Shown: positions 1 through 9,947, counted from the stretch's first letter. The stretch is DNA of 64,000 bases from Myoxocephalus aenaeus (GCA_038501785.1 JBAMJR010000102.1:1619001-1683000), one strand, 5' to 3'. A program made the numbers and translations. Notes: a model not told the origin generated them from the letters alone.

Positions 1-23
1 ATTCGACTGACATGTACAGCGTC

Positions 24-79
24 ATTCTACTGTGTGGTATACAGATACATAAATGTATCTGTATACCGCACAGTAGAAT
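24..79. repeat. near-perfect hairpin (27-bp arms)
   Basis: Bases 24-50 are the reverse complement of 53-79 with one mismatch (a G:U-compatible change) and a 2-bp loop. Nothing else in the window matches it. It could be one end of a foldback element cut by the window edge, or a hairpin RNA precursor. Seen directly; its role is unknown. Confidence 0.8.
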
Positions 80-322
80 AACTAAAATAATGTACAAACA
101 AAGCCTCTTATATTATTACTGGTGCACAGTGACGGTGATATTCATCTGTTATTTATTTTAACCAAAAATGGGGACCCTTTCCTATCAGGTCACAAGGTAC
201 AAATCAAGGGAAAAAAATTGTATAAATCCACAAAAACATGTTAGGTATCAAATTAAACATAAAAATCAGGGCTACAATAATATATAATTGCCATGTGCAA
301 CCTCTAAACACAACTCAAGCAA

Positions 323-689
323 TACCGTAAAAGTTGGGTTTAAAGCTGCTACTACCTTCGGTCAGTGTCCTCGTTAGCTCCCCGCTGTAGCCAGCTGGCG
401 CTCATGCTAGCGCTCCGGTAGTTCCCCATTAACTTCCGCTAGCTCTCCGTTAACTTCCGCTAGCTCTCCGCTAACTTCCGCTAGCGCTCCGCTAGCTCCC
501 TGACAACCACCGAAGGTAGCGGGACCAGACCCGACTCGACACCCGACTTGGGCAGAGGGGACGCGGGCAGTAGCAGCGGGGAGCTAGCCGCAGCGCTAGC
601 ACTAGCTAGCAGCGGCGCTGCTCCTAGCTTGCTACAGCAGGGACACTGACCGGAGGTAGGAGCGGCCTGTAACCCGACTTTTACGGTAC
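323..689. mobile_element. foldback/MITE element, copy 1
   Basis: First of four related elements (with 13014-13268, 20800-21175 and 33352-33689). The ends are inverted repeats of about 50 bp: the left begins TACCGTAAAAG and the right ends CTTTTACGGTA, and both carry a GGTCAGTGTCC motif further in. The interior has repeated TTCCGCTAGCTCTCCG units and GCTAGC-rich palindromic runs. The outermost TA on both sides suggests a 2-bp TA target duplication. There is no coding capacity, so this is a non-autonomous DNA element; I cannot name the superfamily. Confidence 0.75.
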
Positions 690-1397
690 ATAGGGTTAGG
701 GTTAGGGCTACATGTGACCACGACTGACCAAACAAAGTCACAGAATCGACTGAAGAATATAAGTTGACGTTTTGCCTCATCAGCATCGGACTGTGGGCGT
801 GTGATGAGCACCGTACGACTGGAGTCACTGGAGTCACATAGGAGGTGGACATTCCAACTGCCATCTATCATTTTTTGAAATACCAGAACTGTCTTTTCAC
901 ATTGGCGTTGTTGTGTTGCAGCGGTGGAGGAGGTCTGCGCCGTAACATCAGCACCTTCTTTGCTTATTCCTGTTCACGACCACGAGGGACGATGATGGGA
1001 TTGAACATCCACGCCTCATACATTTCATACCATTTCACACATCAATCATGTGACTGTTATGACTCTCAACGCGACTTCCATGCCTCTCGTGACACAGTGA
1101 GTCATGCACGCAGGCTAAATGCCAAGGAGCTTCCTCACTGCCGGGGAGTGATGAAGCAGCAGCTGTAAGAGCAGTGATTTGTTTTTGTAATCTTACTGTA
1201 CCACCAGGGTGACTGATAGAGATCTCAGAGGGTGGCAGCTATGTTTCCAAATGTTTAATGCACATTTATGACAAAACATGGCTGTCCTGTGAAAAGCGTC
1301 AGCCGCACTAAACTTTACAGAAGCAGTGGCGATAACGCAGTCTTCAGACACGGACACGCACGATGATGTACTTTCACACACTCATAGACATGGATAT

Positions 1398-1399
<2 letters not shown>
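690..1399. other. non-coding stretch, short telomere-like motif
   Basis: Immediately right of foldback copy 1 there are two and a half TTAGGG-type units (about 691-707). The rest is unremarkable sequence. The small ORFs here have no family features I recognise. Confidence 0.4.

Positions 1400-1400
<1 letters not shown>

Positions 1401-1462
<62 letters not shown>
1401..1462. repeat. (CA)31 microsatellite
   Basis: Uninterrupted CA dinucleotides. Open frames across it (TH or CV repeats) are an effect of the repeat. Confidence 0.97.
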
Positions 1463-1465
<3 letters not shown>

Positions 1466-1687
1466 CAATCCCCAGCAAACACACACACATTCTCTCTCTC
1501 CAGTTTCTGGTAGTTTTGCGTCAGTGCTAAGACCACAGGGACGGTTGACATTTCACTCTGGCTCCGTTTCCATTCCCTGTGATCACAGCCATGCTGCCTC
1601 GCCTCCCTTAAAGGTCACCGGTGTTGTTTGTCAAAATCCCAACAAAAACACTCCATGCAATGCTCTCTGTGTGTATGCATGTGTGTA

Positions 1688-1689
<2 letters not shown>

Positions 1690-1726
<37 letters not shown>
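1690..1726. repeat. (AC)n microsatellite
   Basis: About 18 uninterrupted AC units, about 230 bp beyond the larger CA array. Confidence 0.95.
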
Positions 1727-1733
<7 letters not shown>

Positions 1734-2073
1734 TTGTGTTCAACTTATGGGATGTTAAAACAAGGGTTGTCAGTTAAAATAAGATAAAATAATATAATCC
1801 TTTATTAGTCCCGCAGTGGGGAAATTACAGGATTACAGCAGCCTTGCTCACAAGTGAATAAAAAGAATAATACAATAGAAACAAGTAATATAAATAATAT
1901 AAATGAGCAGTAAAACAGAGAAATATTAATATACAGACTGAATAGAAAAAAAGAAAAAAAAAGTACTTAAACGTATTGCACGTAAATACACGTAATATAC
2001 GTAATAATAATATTGCACCAGGTGAATGATAAAGTGACCAAGTTCAGTTCAAGTGTTCAGTTGTCAGAGTGGT

Positions 2074-3603
2074 CTACTGGGAGCTCAGCTGGTTGTGCAG
2101 CCTGACCGCAGCGGGAAGAAAAGACTTGCGGTTCCTCTCCCTCAGACACCGGGGATGAATCAGCCGGTGACTGAAGGAGCTGTGCAGCGCTGCTAGAGTG
2201 TCCTGCATGGGGTGGGAGGCGTGGCTTATCATGGACGAGAGCTTACTCATCATCCTCCTGTCCCCCACCACCTCCACGGTATCCAGAGGACGCCCCAGCA
2301 CGCTGCTGGCCTTCTTTACTAGCTTGTCCAGTCTCCTCCTGTCAGCTGCCGTGATGCTGCTGCTCCAGAAGACCACTCCATAAAAGATGGCTGATGCCAC
2401 CACAGAGTCAAAGAAGGTCTTCAGGAGTGCTCCCTGCACCCCAAAAGACCTCAGTTTCCTCAGCAGAAAGAGTCTGCTCTGTCCCTTTTTATAAAGTGCG
2501 TGTACGTGGTCGGACCAGTCCAGTTTGTTGTTCAAGTGGACACCCAGGTACTTATAAGATTTAACGATCTCAATGTCCAGTCCCTGGATGCTCACCGGTA
2601 CCGGAGGAGAGCGTTTACCCCGGCGGAAGTCCACCACCAGCTCCTTGGTCTTACTGGAGTTTATCTGGAGGCGGTTCCGCTGGCACCATCCTAAAAAGTC
2701 CTGGTTCAGTTCTCTGTATTCCCTGTCATCATCTGCGGAAATGAGGCCGACGATTGCAGAGTCGTCAGAGAATTTTTGTAGGTGGCAGTTGGCAGAGTTG
2801 TGGTTGAAGTCCGAGGTGTAAATGGAGAAGAGGAATGGAGCCAGAACGGTTCCCTGTGGGGCCCCCGTGCTGCAGGACACCCGATCTGACTCACACTCCC
2901 GTATCCGCACATACTGTGGACGGTTGGTGAGGTAGTCCAGGATCCATGTAGTCAGGTGGTGGTCCACCCCGGTCTGCTCCAGCTTGTCCCTCAGAAGTAG
3001 AGGCTGGATGGTGTTGAAGGCACTGGAGAAGTCGTAGAACATGACTCTCACAGTGCTTCCAGCCTTTTCCAGGTGAGAGAGGCATCTCTGCAGCAGGAAG
3101 ATGACGGCGTCATCCACCCCGATGCCAGACTGGTAGGCGAACTGAAGTGGGTCCAGGGATGAACTCACCAGAGGGCGGAGATGGGCAAGGACCAGCCTCT
3201 CCAGGGTCTTCATCAGGTGGGCTGTCAACGCCACCGGCCGGTAGCTGTTGAGATCCTTGGGCCGCGGGGTCTTTGGTACTGGTACCACGCAGGACGTCTT
3301 CCATAGTTGTGGTACTTTCCCCAGCCTCAAGCTCAAGTTGAAGATGTGCTCCGTTATCCCGCACAGCTGGTCTGCGCAGGATTTGAGGAGCCTTGAGCTG
3401 ATGCCGTCTGGACCCGTGGCCTTCCTCACCTTGATCCTCCTCAGTTCCTTCTTCACCTGGTTAAGGGACACCCTGGGGGGTGGGGTGCTGTGAGGTGTTG
3501 GAGTGGGTTGCTGGTTGTAGAGTGCTGAGTATGAGAGGTGTGAAGGGGAGCCGAGTGCTGTGGAAGATGGGGAGGTGGAGGAAGAGGGGGGGCAGTAATC
3601 CAT
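2074..3603 (-). CDS. LINE reverse transcriptase ORF (509 codons)
   Basis: This is the RNA-directed DNA polymerase part of the LINE; in this family it copies element RNA at a nicked chromosomal target. Visible blocks in order: KATGPDGIS at residues 61-69, YRPVALT at 121-127, FYDFSSAFNTI at 189-199 (catalytic Asp191), GAPQGTVLAPFLF at 248-259, and FSDDSAI at 278-284 (catalytic Asp pair 280-281, in place of the usual A/V-DD). The C-terminal part has the usual YKYLGV motif and the basic region typical of CR1/L2 enzymes, ending near LPAAVRLHNQLSSQ. No stop interrupts it, so it is young or only lightly decayed. The start Met lies in the Pro/Ser/Thr-rich linker and is probably not a true start: upstream sequence should join in frame to the endonuclease but the linker is damaged. 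Confident as RT; whether it is active is doubtful. Confidence 0.92.
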   Translation of the reverse strand: MDYCPPSSSTSPSSTALGSPSHLSYSALYNQQPTPTPHSTPPPRVSLNQVKKELRRIKVRKATGPDGISSRLLKSCADQLCGITEHIFNLSLRLGKVPQLWKTSCVVPVPKTPRPKDLNSYRPVALTAHLMKTLERLVLAHLRPLVSSSLDPLQFAYQSGIGVDDAVIFLLQRCLSHLEKAGSTVRVMFYDFSSAFNTIQPLLLRDKLEQTGVDHHLTTWILDYLTNRPQYVRIRECESDRVSCSTGAPQGTVLAPFLFSIYTSDFNHNSANCHLQKFSDDSAIVGLISADDDREYRELNQDFLGWCQRNRLQINSSKTKELVVDFRRGKRSPPVPVSIQGLDIEIVKSYKYLGVHLNNKLDWSDHVHALYKKGQSRLFLLRKLRSFGVQGALLKTFFDSVVASAIFYGVVFWSSSITAADRRRLDKLVKKASSVLGRPLDTVEVVGDRRMMSKLSSMISHASHPMQDTLAALHSSFSHRLIHPRCLRERNRKSFLPAAVRLHNQLSSQ

Positions 3604-3648
3604 TTATAAAAAAATAAATTCAGCTCATTCACCCACTTTTGGTCCCCC

Positions 3649-4572
3649 TCAGGCTGTTGGTTGGGCCCCTTGAACCCAGAAATGGCCTTGAGGCCCTTCC
3701 AGACACCGACGGTGTTCTTCTTCCTTCAGAGCCTCCTCGGCTCCATCGGTCCATCGTCGAACTGTGCGGGTCACAGCTGGCTGCTTCTGTGCAAGAGTGG
3801 TGTACACAGGCAGGAGGTGCACCAGGTTGTGATCAGATCTACCCAGGGGAGGGAGTGGTGTTGATGAGTATGCCTCCTTGGTGTTGGCATAGAGGAGATC
3901 CAGTGTTTTATTGTCTCTGGTGTGGCATTTGACATACTGGGTGAATGTGGGCAGAGTGGAGGACGGAGGGGCATGATTAAAGTCCCCAGAGAGGAGTAGG
4001 AGAGCATTGGGGTGTTTTGTCAACAGCCTGCTTGTCGCCGAGTGGATGACGTCACAGGCCGCTTCGGCGTCAGCAGAGGGGGGGATATACGCAGCCACCA
4101 TGATAACGTGCGTGAATTCCCTTGGCAGATAGTGTGGCCTCATGCTAACAGCTAACAGCTCAATGTCCGTTGTGCAGGTCTGCTCCTTAATAGTGATGTG
4201 CCCAGAGTTACACCATCTATCATTCACAAACACTGCCAGTCCTCCTCCCTTCCTCTTACCGCTCTCCGTTGTCCTGTCCGCCCGTATGATGCGGAAACCG
4301 TCCAGCGCAGCGTGCGTGTCCGGAGTTAGCTCAGTTAGCCAAGTCTCCGTGAACACCATGAGGCTACACTCCCGGTATTCCCTCTGATGGCGAGTCAGCG
4401 CCGCTAGCTCGTCCATCTTGTTAGGGGGAGACCTGACGTTTCCCATGATGATGGAGGGTAGGACGGGTTTGTAGCGCCTTTTCCTGGCGCGATGTTCCGC
4501 CCCCGCACGGCTTCCCCGTTTCTTCCTCCTCAGCTCGCGGGGGACATCGGGTCTCTCCTCGGGTAGTAGCAC
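3649..4572 (-). pseudogene. LINE apurinic-like endonuclease ORF, 3' end damaged
   Basis: This is the endonuclease half of the LINE (307 codons), which in this family nicks target DNA. Motifs: GNVRS at residues 44-48, FTETWL at 74-79 (metal-binding Glu76), the GGGLAVFV strand near 109-116, SGDFNH at 195-200 (Asp197 and Asn199) and RSDH at 245-248 (catalytic His248). These are the key residues of the exonuclease-endonuclease-phosphatase fold. After about residue 270 the frame runs into an unrelated-looking tail and stops at 3649. Another frame there continues toward the RT linker (GFKGPNQQPEGDQKW, about 3675-3631). A deletion plus frameshift has therefore fused the endonuclease end to the linker and lost the intervening basic segment. 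At its 5' end it overlaps the leader ORF in a different frame. Confidence 0.88.
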
Positions 4573-4712
4573 CGCGTGTCCCAGAATGCTAACAGCTGGT
4601 CCCTTGCGTAAACAACTGGACCATGGCTGCGTGTTAAATCCCCAGACACAGAGGTGAAAATTGCAATTAACAGCAGATAGACCACGAAAAGCTCGACGTG
4701 TCTAGCTGCCAT
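4530..4712 (-). pseudogene. LINE leader ORF (hydrophobic N-terminus), frameshifted
   Basis: A 60-codon ORF starting MAARHVELFVVYLLLIAIF, which reads like a signal-peptide or membrane segment of about 16 hydrophobic residues. It runs on to FWDTRCYYPRR before stopping. One base out of frame, the same DNA encodes VLLPEERPDVPR, which leads directly into the endonuclease ORF. A 1-nt indel near 4570 therefore most simply explains two ORFs where the element should have one continuous N-terminus. As far as I recall, the hydrophobic leader is typical of this fish LINE group; its role is not known to me. Confidence 0.7.
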
Positions 4713-4881
4713 ACTGCACTGTTAAAAAAAAGTAACTAGTACAAGAAGTATAATATAAGAAAAACTAAGAAATACTAAGAAAAACTAAGTGGTGAGCAGG
4801 AGCTACTGTAAAAGGCAGCCACTCGTGCGGCGCCGGAAGTTCTGATTCTGATTCATCAAGTCTGTTTCATCCAGACTTAAC

Positions 4882-6370
4882 CAGGATGGTGTGTGTGCGT
4901 GAGTAAGGTGTGTGTGCGTGAGTAAGGTGTGTGTGTGAGCAAAGTGTGTGTGTGCATGAGCAAGGTGTGTGTGCGTGAGCAATGTGTGTGTGTGTGAGCA
5001 AGGTGTGTGTGTGAGCAATGTGTGTGTGCGTGAGCAAGGTGTGTGTGAGTGAGCAAGGTGTGTGTGCGTGAGTAAGGTGTGTGTGTGAGCAAAGTGTGTG
5101 TGTGCGTGAGCAATGTGTGTGTGCGTGAGCAAGGTGTGTGTGCGTGAGCAAGGTGTGTGTGTGCGTGAGCAAGGTGTGTGTGCGTGAGCAAGGTGTGTGT
5201 GTGGGTGAGCAAGGTGTGTGTGCGTGAGCAAGGTGTGTGTGTGCGTGAGTAAGGTGTGTGTATGTGAGCAATGTGTATGTTCGTGAGCAAGGTGTGTGTG
5301 CGTGAGTAAGGTGTGTGTGCGTGAGTAAGGTGTGTGTGTGTGTGTGTGAGCAAAGTGTGTGTGTGCGTGAGCAATGTGTGTGTGAGTGAGCAAGGTGTGT
5401 GTGCGTGAGCAAGGTGTGTGTGCGTGAGCAAGGTCTGTGTGAATGAGCAATGTGTGTGTGCGTGAGCAAGGTGTGTGTGAGTGAGCAAGGTGTGTGTGTG
5501 TGAGCAAAGTGTGTGTGAATGAGCAATGTGTGTGTTTGAGCAAGGTGTGTGTGTGTGAGCAAGGTGTGTGTGCGTGAGCAAGGTGTGTGTGCGTGTGCAA
5601 TGTGTGTGTGAGTGAGCAAGGTGTGTGTGCGTGAGCAAAGTGTGTGTGAATGAGCAATGTGTGTGTTTGAGCAAGGTGTGTGTGCGTGAGCAATGTGTGT
5701 GTGCGTGAGCAATGTGTGTGTGTGTGAGCAAGGTGTGTGTGTGTGTGAGCAAGGTGTGTGTGCGTGAGCAAGGTGTGTGTGCGTGCGCAAGGTGTGTGTG
5801 CGTGAGCAAGGTGTGTGTGTGTGTGTGAGCAAGGTGTGTGTGCGTGAGCAAGGTGTGTGTGCGTGAGCAATGTGTGTGTGTGTGAGCAAGGTGTGTGTGT
5901 GTGTGAGCAAGGTGTGTGTGCGTGAGCAAGGTGTGTGTGCGTGCGCAAGGTGTGTGTGCGTGAGCAAGGTGTGTGTGTGTGTGTGAGCAAGGTGTGTGTG
6001 CGTGCGCAAGGTGTGTGTGCATGAGCAAGGTGTGTGTGCGTGAGCAAGGTGTGTGTGAGTGAGCAAGGTGTGTGTGTGTGTGAGCAAAGTGTGTGTGAAT
6101 GAGCAATGTGTGTGTTTGAGCAAGGTGTGTGTGCGTGAGCAATGTGTGTGTGTTTGAGCAAGGTGTGTGTGTGTGAGCAAGGTGTGTGTGCGTAAGCAAG
6201 GTGTGTGTGCGTGCGCAAGGTGTGTGTGCGTGCGCAAGGTGTGTGTGCGTAAGCAAGGTGTGTGTGCGTGCGCAAGGTGTGTGCGTGAGCAAGGTGTGTG
6301 TGCGTGCGCAAGGTGTGTGTGCGTGAGCAAGGTGTGTGTGCGTGAACAAGGTGTGCAAGTGAGCAATGTG
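4882..6370. repeat. 1.5-kb minisatellite (GTGTGTGTGCGTGAGCAAG-type units)
   Basis: About 80 tandem units of mostly 17-23 bp. Each has a GT run, a CGTGAG, AATGAG, CGTGCG or TTTGAG core, and CAAG or CAAT. Length varies through the number of GT steps. Stop codons are absent from all three minus frames, which creates three overlapping 490-510-codon frames made of THTHLAHAHTPCS-like units. These are not protein evidence. Internal higher-order duplication is visible: 5703-5860 recurs almost unchanged from 5861, a 158-bp period. Confidence 0.95.
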
Positions 6371-6419
6371 TGTACTTGCTTGTTAAACAATGAATTATTT
6401 GGGATAAATCATCTTAGTT

Positions 6420-7030
6420 GATTCTAAAAAAAGGTGTATTTCGCAACCTCATTGGATAAGTCTCTGACAGGGAAAAACAACTCAAACCGTATTAGTTATA
6501 GAATAATACAATATTATTCCACTATAGTCTCAGTTACTTTCCTACAAGTAAACACATGTAGGAGTGAAAGTGAAACTAACTGGTCGTCACCTCCATGGCG
6601 AGTAAAGCCATGACAATTCAACGTTTACTCAGAGACCTTGTGGGTCCCTGCTTCTGGTGTCCACTCTTGCAGCTCCTCACTGCACTGGTTCTTCAAACAG
6701 CCCGACTCCTTTGCTGGTCTCGCCTCTGGATCCACGAGGCCCAGAGTCCTGCAGGACGGGGCCTCAGAGTCCTGCAGGACGGGGCCTCAGAGTTGCTGAG
6801 CAAAGCTCTTAATTAAGGGCATTTTAAAGGTGACCTGATTGGCATTGTTCCAGCTGCTCCTCGTTAGATACTAGTGCACCTAACGAGCTTTCATGTGCAT
6901 GTGAGGTTACCATGCCTCTGCGCTGTGTAACCGTGTAACCTTAAGTGTTCACACTGCGGGGAAAGTGCACGTGGTGCTAATTACGTCCTGTTGCGGGCTA
7001 TAGATTGATATGTATTCTGACAGTGTGTGT
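6420..7030. other. non-coding stretch with a 23-bp tandem duplication
   Basis: At about 6745-6793 a GC-rich 23-bp unit containing the 12-bp palindrome GTCCTGCAGGAC occurs twice in tandem. Nothing else is recognised. The 73-codon ORF at 6595-6816 covers the duplication and has no recognisable domain. Confidence 0.5.
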
Positions 7031-7031
7031 G

Positions 7032-7200
7032 AAGGCAAGGCAAGGCAGGTTTATTTGTAGAGCACATTTCAACAACAAGGAGATTCAAAGTGCGTCACAT
7101 AAAACCATTAAAAGCATCAACACATAATGCAAATGTATTAATATCCTTGAATCTGGTTCAATTAAAGGCAACAGAAAACAGAAAAGTCTTCAATCTGGAT
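7032..7200 (-). mobile_element. RTE/Expander-like LINE 3' end fragment
   Basis: It begins with three AAGGC units followed by AGGTTTATTTGTAGAGCACATT, then a stretch with AACAAGGAGATTCAAAGTGC. From memory, this is the 3' terminus of an Expander/RTE-type fish LINE in minus orientation (the AAGGC repeats are its reversed tail). Only the tail is present, as is usual for 5'-truncated copies. Confidence 0.6.
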
Positions 7201-7701
7201 TTAAAGGAGCTGAGGGTCTCTGAGGGTCTCTGCACCTGCAGCTTCTTCATGTTTAGTTCTGTTTAGTTCTCCTGGAACAACTCTCAATACAAATATTAAA
7301 GTGAATTTGACTTAAATTTGATAATAAGCAATACATGTTTGACCCACAGAGTGTTTTTAATGCAGTTTAGCCCTCATTAAAAGCTATTGTCTTCATAGCT
7401 TTGTTATTTAATATTATTGTCACGAGCAGCCGCTACAAAGTGATCTGAATATGCTTTAATTAAGTTTAATTTCTCAGACATACTGTACTTGTGTCATGCA
7501 ATGTGATGCACTGTGATCTCCACTTGTCCAGGTGTTACTCAGTTTGTGTTGACTGCAACAATGATGTTATCTGTGTGTAGAGAGTATTGGCGAAAGGATC
7601 TGCAGGATCTGATGTAAGAGCTGTTATTGACTAGGTGACAACATGGAGAGCAAATAAACAAAAGTGAATTCTCCGACATCATAAAGACACGTAGGCACTT
7701 T

Positions 7702-7703
<2 letters not shown>

Positions 7704-7784
<81 letters not shown>
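7704..7784. repeat. (TG)40 microsatellite
   Basis: About 81 bp of pure TG, followed by a duplicated flank: a segment containing ATAAAATGTGTGTGTTCTTA occurs at about 7785 and again at about 7822. Confidence 0.97.
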
Positions 7785-7785
<1 letters not shown>

Positions 7786-8146
7786 TAAAATGTGTGTGTT
7801 CTTACATTAGAAGAACACACAAAATAAAATGTGTGTGTTCTTACATTAGAATCTAAAGACAAGTGTTTTTTTTATTCATTCATAATATTTTCAGATGGAA
7901 AACTGAACTGAAAAGGGAAACTTAACTCTACTGTTTTTATGAATGGAGTCTGGTGACTTTGAAGAGTGCATCGTTTCACTATCTAAAGTGGTGAACATAT
8001 TCTAAAATAAGTGTAAAGTTAAACGAAGATTTATAATTGTTTAGGTGGGCTGGTCTTTCTTTGCTCTCATGGTACTGTTTCTTCAGACTGACCACACACA
8101 CATACAGGAAGTAATACCCTCTGGACTCAGACTGACTCAAACACCC

Positions 8147-8738
8147 CAAGGCGCCCATTATCGGACAGGAAAGAGAAAAAAAAGTCAAGTGACGTTTCTT
8201 AAAGCATCTCCGGAACCACAACGTTGATTAACTTAATTTAAATTGCTGAAATACAGTAAAGCCTTGTGGGAAGAGTTATTGATGAACAGAACAAAATTAA
8301 ACTTACCATTAAGTTTATGTAATAAACCCCGAAACAACGCCGTCATTTTCGGCGGCGGCCGTAACGTTTTACAAAAGCGTTCATAAGTACACTTTACAAA
8401 GTCGGATTTCAATAAACGACACCTCTTTGTAACCCTACGAGCTTGTAGGAGTCTAAAAATGCAAAGATATTCATTCATCTCTGTATATTAGATCATATTA
8501 AAATCCGTTGTTATGTTATTACCCAGCATGCCCCAAATATATGGTAAGAAGGCATAAAGCTTATAACTTTTACATTTTTTAACCGAACGACACAGTTTTT
8601 GGACTAAAACGCCATGGTAACTCCCCAATGCTTCGTTTTATTGTGATTATTCTAAGTTATTTTAAAATATAATTTTTTTTCACAACTAAAATAACACAAC
8701 TATTAGAACTCATAGGGGGTTCATACGACTACTTGAAG
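8147..8738 (+). mobile_element. dispersed repeat family R2, copy A (uninterrupted)
   Basis: Matches 40755-41970 (copy B) and 56111-56702 (copy C) along its length. Shared landmarks in order: GCGCC-TATTATCGGAC; CTCCGGAACCACA-CGTTG; CATAAGTAC; GTCGGATTTCA; a TTCGTTTTATTGTGATT block (shared with C); and a common right end GGTTCATACGACTACTTGAA. No ORF and no clear terminal inverted repeats were found, so I cannot assign a class. Strand is assigned by convention. This copy keeps a single TTA (8394-8396) where copy B carries an insertion. Confidence 0.7.
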
Positions 8739-8865
8739 AATGGGTAGAGGGAACCGCAGAACGCCTGATCCCCCACGTATGTAATTAAGTGACAGGACAT
8801 GTATTCATGTTGTCTCAAGGGTGCTCCCATGTTAATATTAAATGTTTATTGTTAAATGTTGAATG

Positions 8866-8947
8866 GTATGCACCTCCCGCCAGGACAAATTCCTTGTATG
8901 TGAAAACATACATGGCAATAAATGGTTCTGATTCTGATTCTGATTCC
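8866..8947 (+). mobile_element. LINE 3' tail with GATTCT repeats
   Basis: Contains TTCCTTGTATGTG, then GGCAATAAATGG, then TCTGATTCTGATTCTGATTC. A poly(A)-signal-like AATAAA followed by short GATTCT units is typical of 3' ends of fish CR1/L2-like LINEs. It is severely 5'-truncated, in plus orientation. Confidence 0.6.
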
Positions 8948-8999
8948 CACATTAAATACTAACTAAAATATATTCAGATTTAAAATACACAAGACAGGA

Positions 9000-9461
9000 A
9001 AGAGACTATTTTTAAACTAATTTTGGCTCAAGGGATCTTTAAAAAAAAAAGAAGCACACTAATAACAGAAGGTTGATAAAGGTTGAGATATTTCATTATT
9101 TTCAGTGTCGGGGTAATTTAGTTTGCATTTATAATGCGACTGTCTTTTTGCAAGGCTTCCTGGTGGGTGCAGTCGTATCCTGAGGCGGTTAGGATGCTGT
9201 AAACTTTCTCTACAATCCTGCGGGGAAATAGGAACTACTATAATCTAGAATTACTTCCTAGACTTTATTTAACCTTCTTTATTTCTCACCAAACACACAG
9301 AACAGTGGCAGTTGTAAAAGTGGTCGTTTTTTAGATTTAAGGTCATTTGTGATGCGCTCAAAATCATGATACTGTTTGTGTGGGCAATGTTATTGTTATA
9401 GAGTCCCATTGCCGTCCAATACCGTGATTTAAACCCAAGGATGATTGCTCATGGTTGTTTC

Positions 9462-9464
<3 letters not shown>
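9000..9464. other. no feature recognised
   Basis: Unique-looking AT-rich sequence. No ORF, TIR or known repeat was seen. Confidence 0.4.

Positions 9465-9465
<1 letters not shown>

Positions 9466-9496
<31 letters not shown>
9466..9496. repeat. (GA)n microsatellite
   Basis: About 15 GA units. Confidence 0.95.
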
Positions 9497-9498
<2 letters not shown>

Positions 9499-9675
9499 TC
9501 TGCCCAAATTGCCTTGAAAAAAAACACAAAAAAACAATTCAGATGAGTGATTGACACAGCGCCAAATTCATCACAATGAGAGATGGTGGAAGGTATCTGA
9601 CAACCCAAAACACCGTTGGAAGGTAAACATGCACACGGCGCGCTCGCACGCAGACACTGACATCCTCCAGTGCAT

Positions 9676-9677
<2 letters not shown>

Positions 9678-9737
<60 letters not shown>
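9678..9737. repeat. (CA)30 microsatellite
   Basis: Uninterrupted CA array. It is followed 140 bp later by a GT array, so the two are complementary. Confidence 0.97.
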
Positions 9738-9739
<2 letters not shown>

Positions 9740-9876
9740 GGACATGAAAGTGGTTCAATAGCTATTACAGTGTAAGCTTTGTAGAAATTTGGTATCAAAT
9801 GATTGGTGGGATCGGCTACAAGCAACAAAAAAATAAAAAAGGAGCTGCAGCTGTCGTGTTTGTGTGTTCATGTGTG

Positions 9877-9878
<2 letters not shown>

Positions 9879-9945
<67 letters not shown>
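9879..9945. repeat. (GT)33 microsatellite
   Basis: A GT array of about 66 bp ending in GCGCG. Together with the CA array at 9678-9737 it could pair into a long imperfect hairpin with a loop of about 140 nt. Confidence 0.97.

Positions 9946-9947
<2 letters not shown>

Larger units (their letters stand above)
1774..4845 (-). mobile_element. CR1/L2-like LINE, nearly full length, minus strand
   Basis: A non-LTR retrotransposon read right to left. The presumed 5' UTR is about 4845-4713. The ORF region runs 4712-2074: a leader peptide, an APE-type endonuclease, then a reverse transcriptase. The 3' UTR and tail are about 2073-1774, ending on the minus strand in a TAAAGGATTATATTATTTTA-type tail. The layout and motifs match CR1/L2-like LINEs of fish. 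The copy is damaged: a frameshift near 4570 separates the leader from the endonuclease, and the endonuclease-RT linker seems deleted around 3650-3700. No clear target duplication was found. It abuts a minisatellite whose first units start about 40 bp from its 5' end. Confidence 0.9.

Noticed and set aside
481..864. 127-codon minus ORF and similar ORFs in foldback copies (13060, 33633)
   Set aside because: Shared peptides such as YRKSRVT-RS are the translated inverted end of the foldback element.
4882..6370. Possible CRISPR-like array
   Set aside because: Repeats are tandem without unique spacers and the context is a vertebrate genome.
4803..6390. Three minus-strand ORFs of 493-507 codons rich in THTHLAHAHTPCS
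   Set aside because: They arise because the minisatellite unit has no stops in any minus frame. All three frames are open at once with the same periodic peptide and no domain, so this is not a gene.
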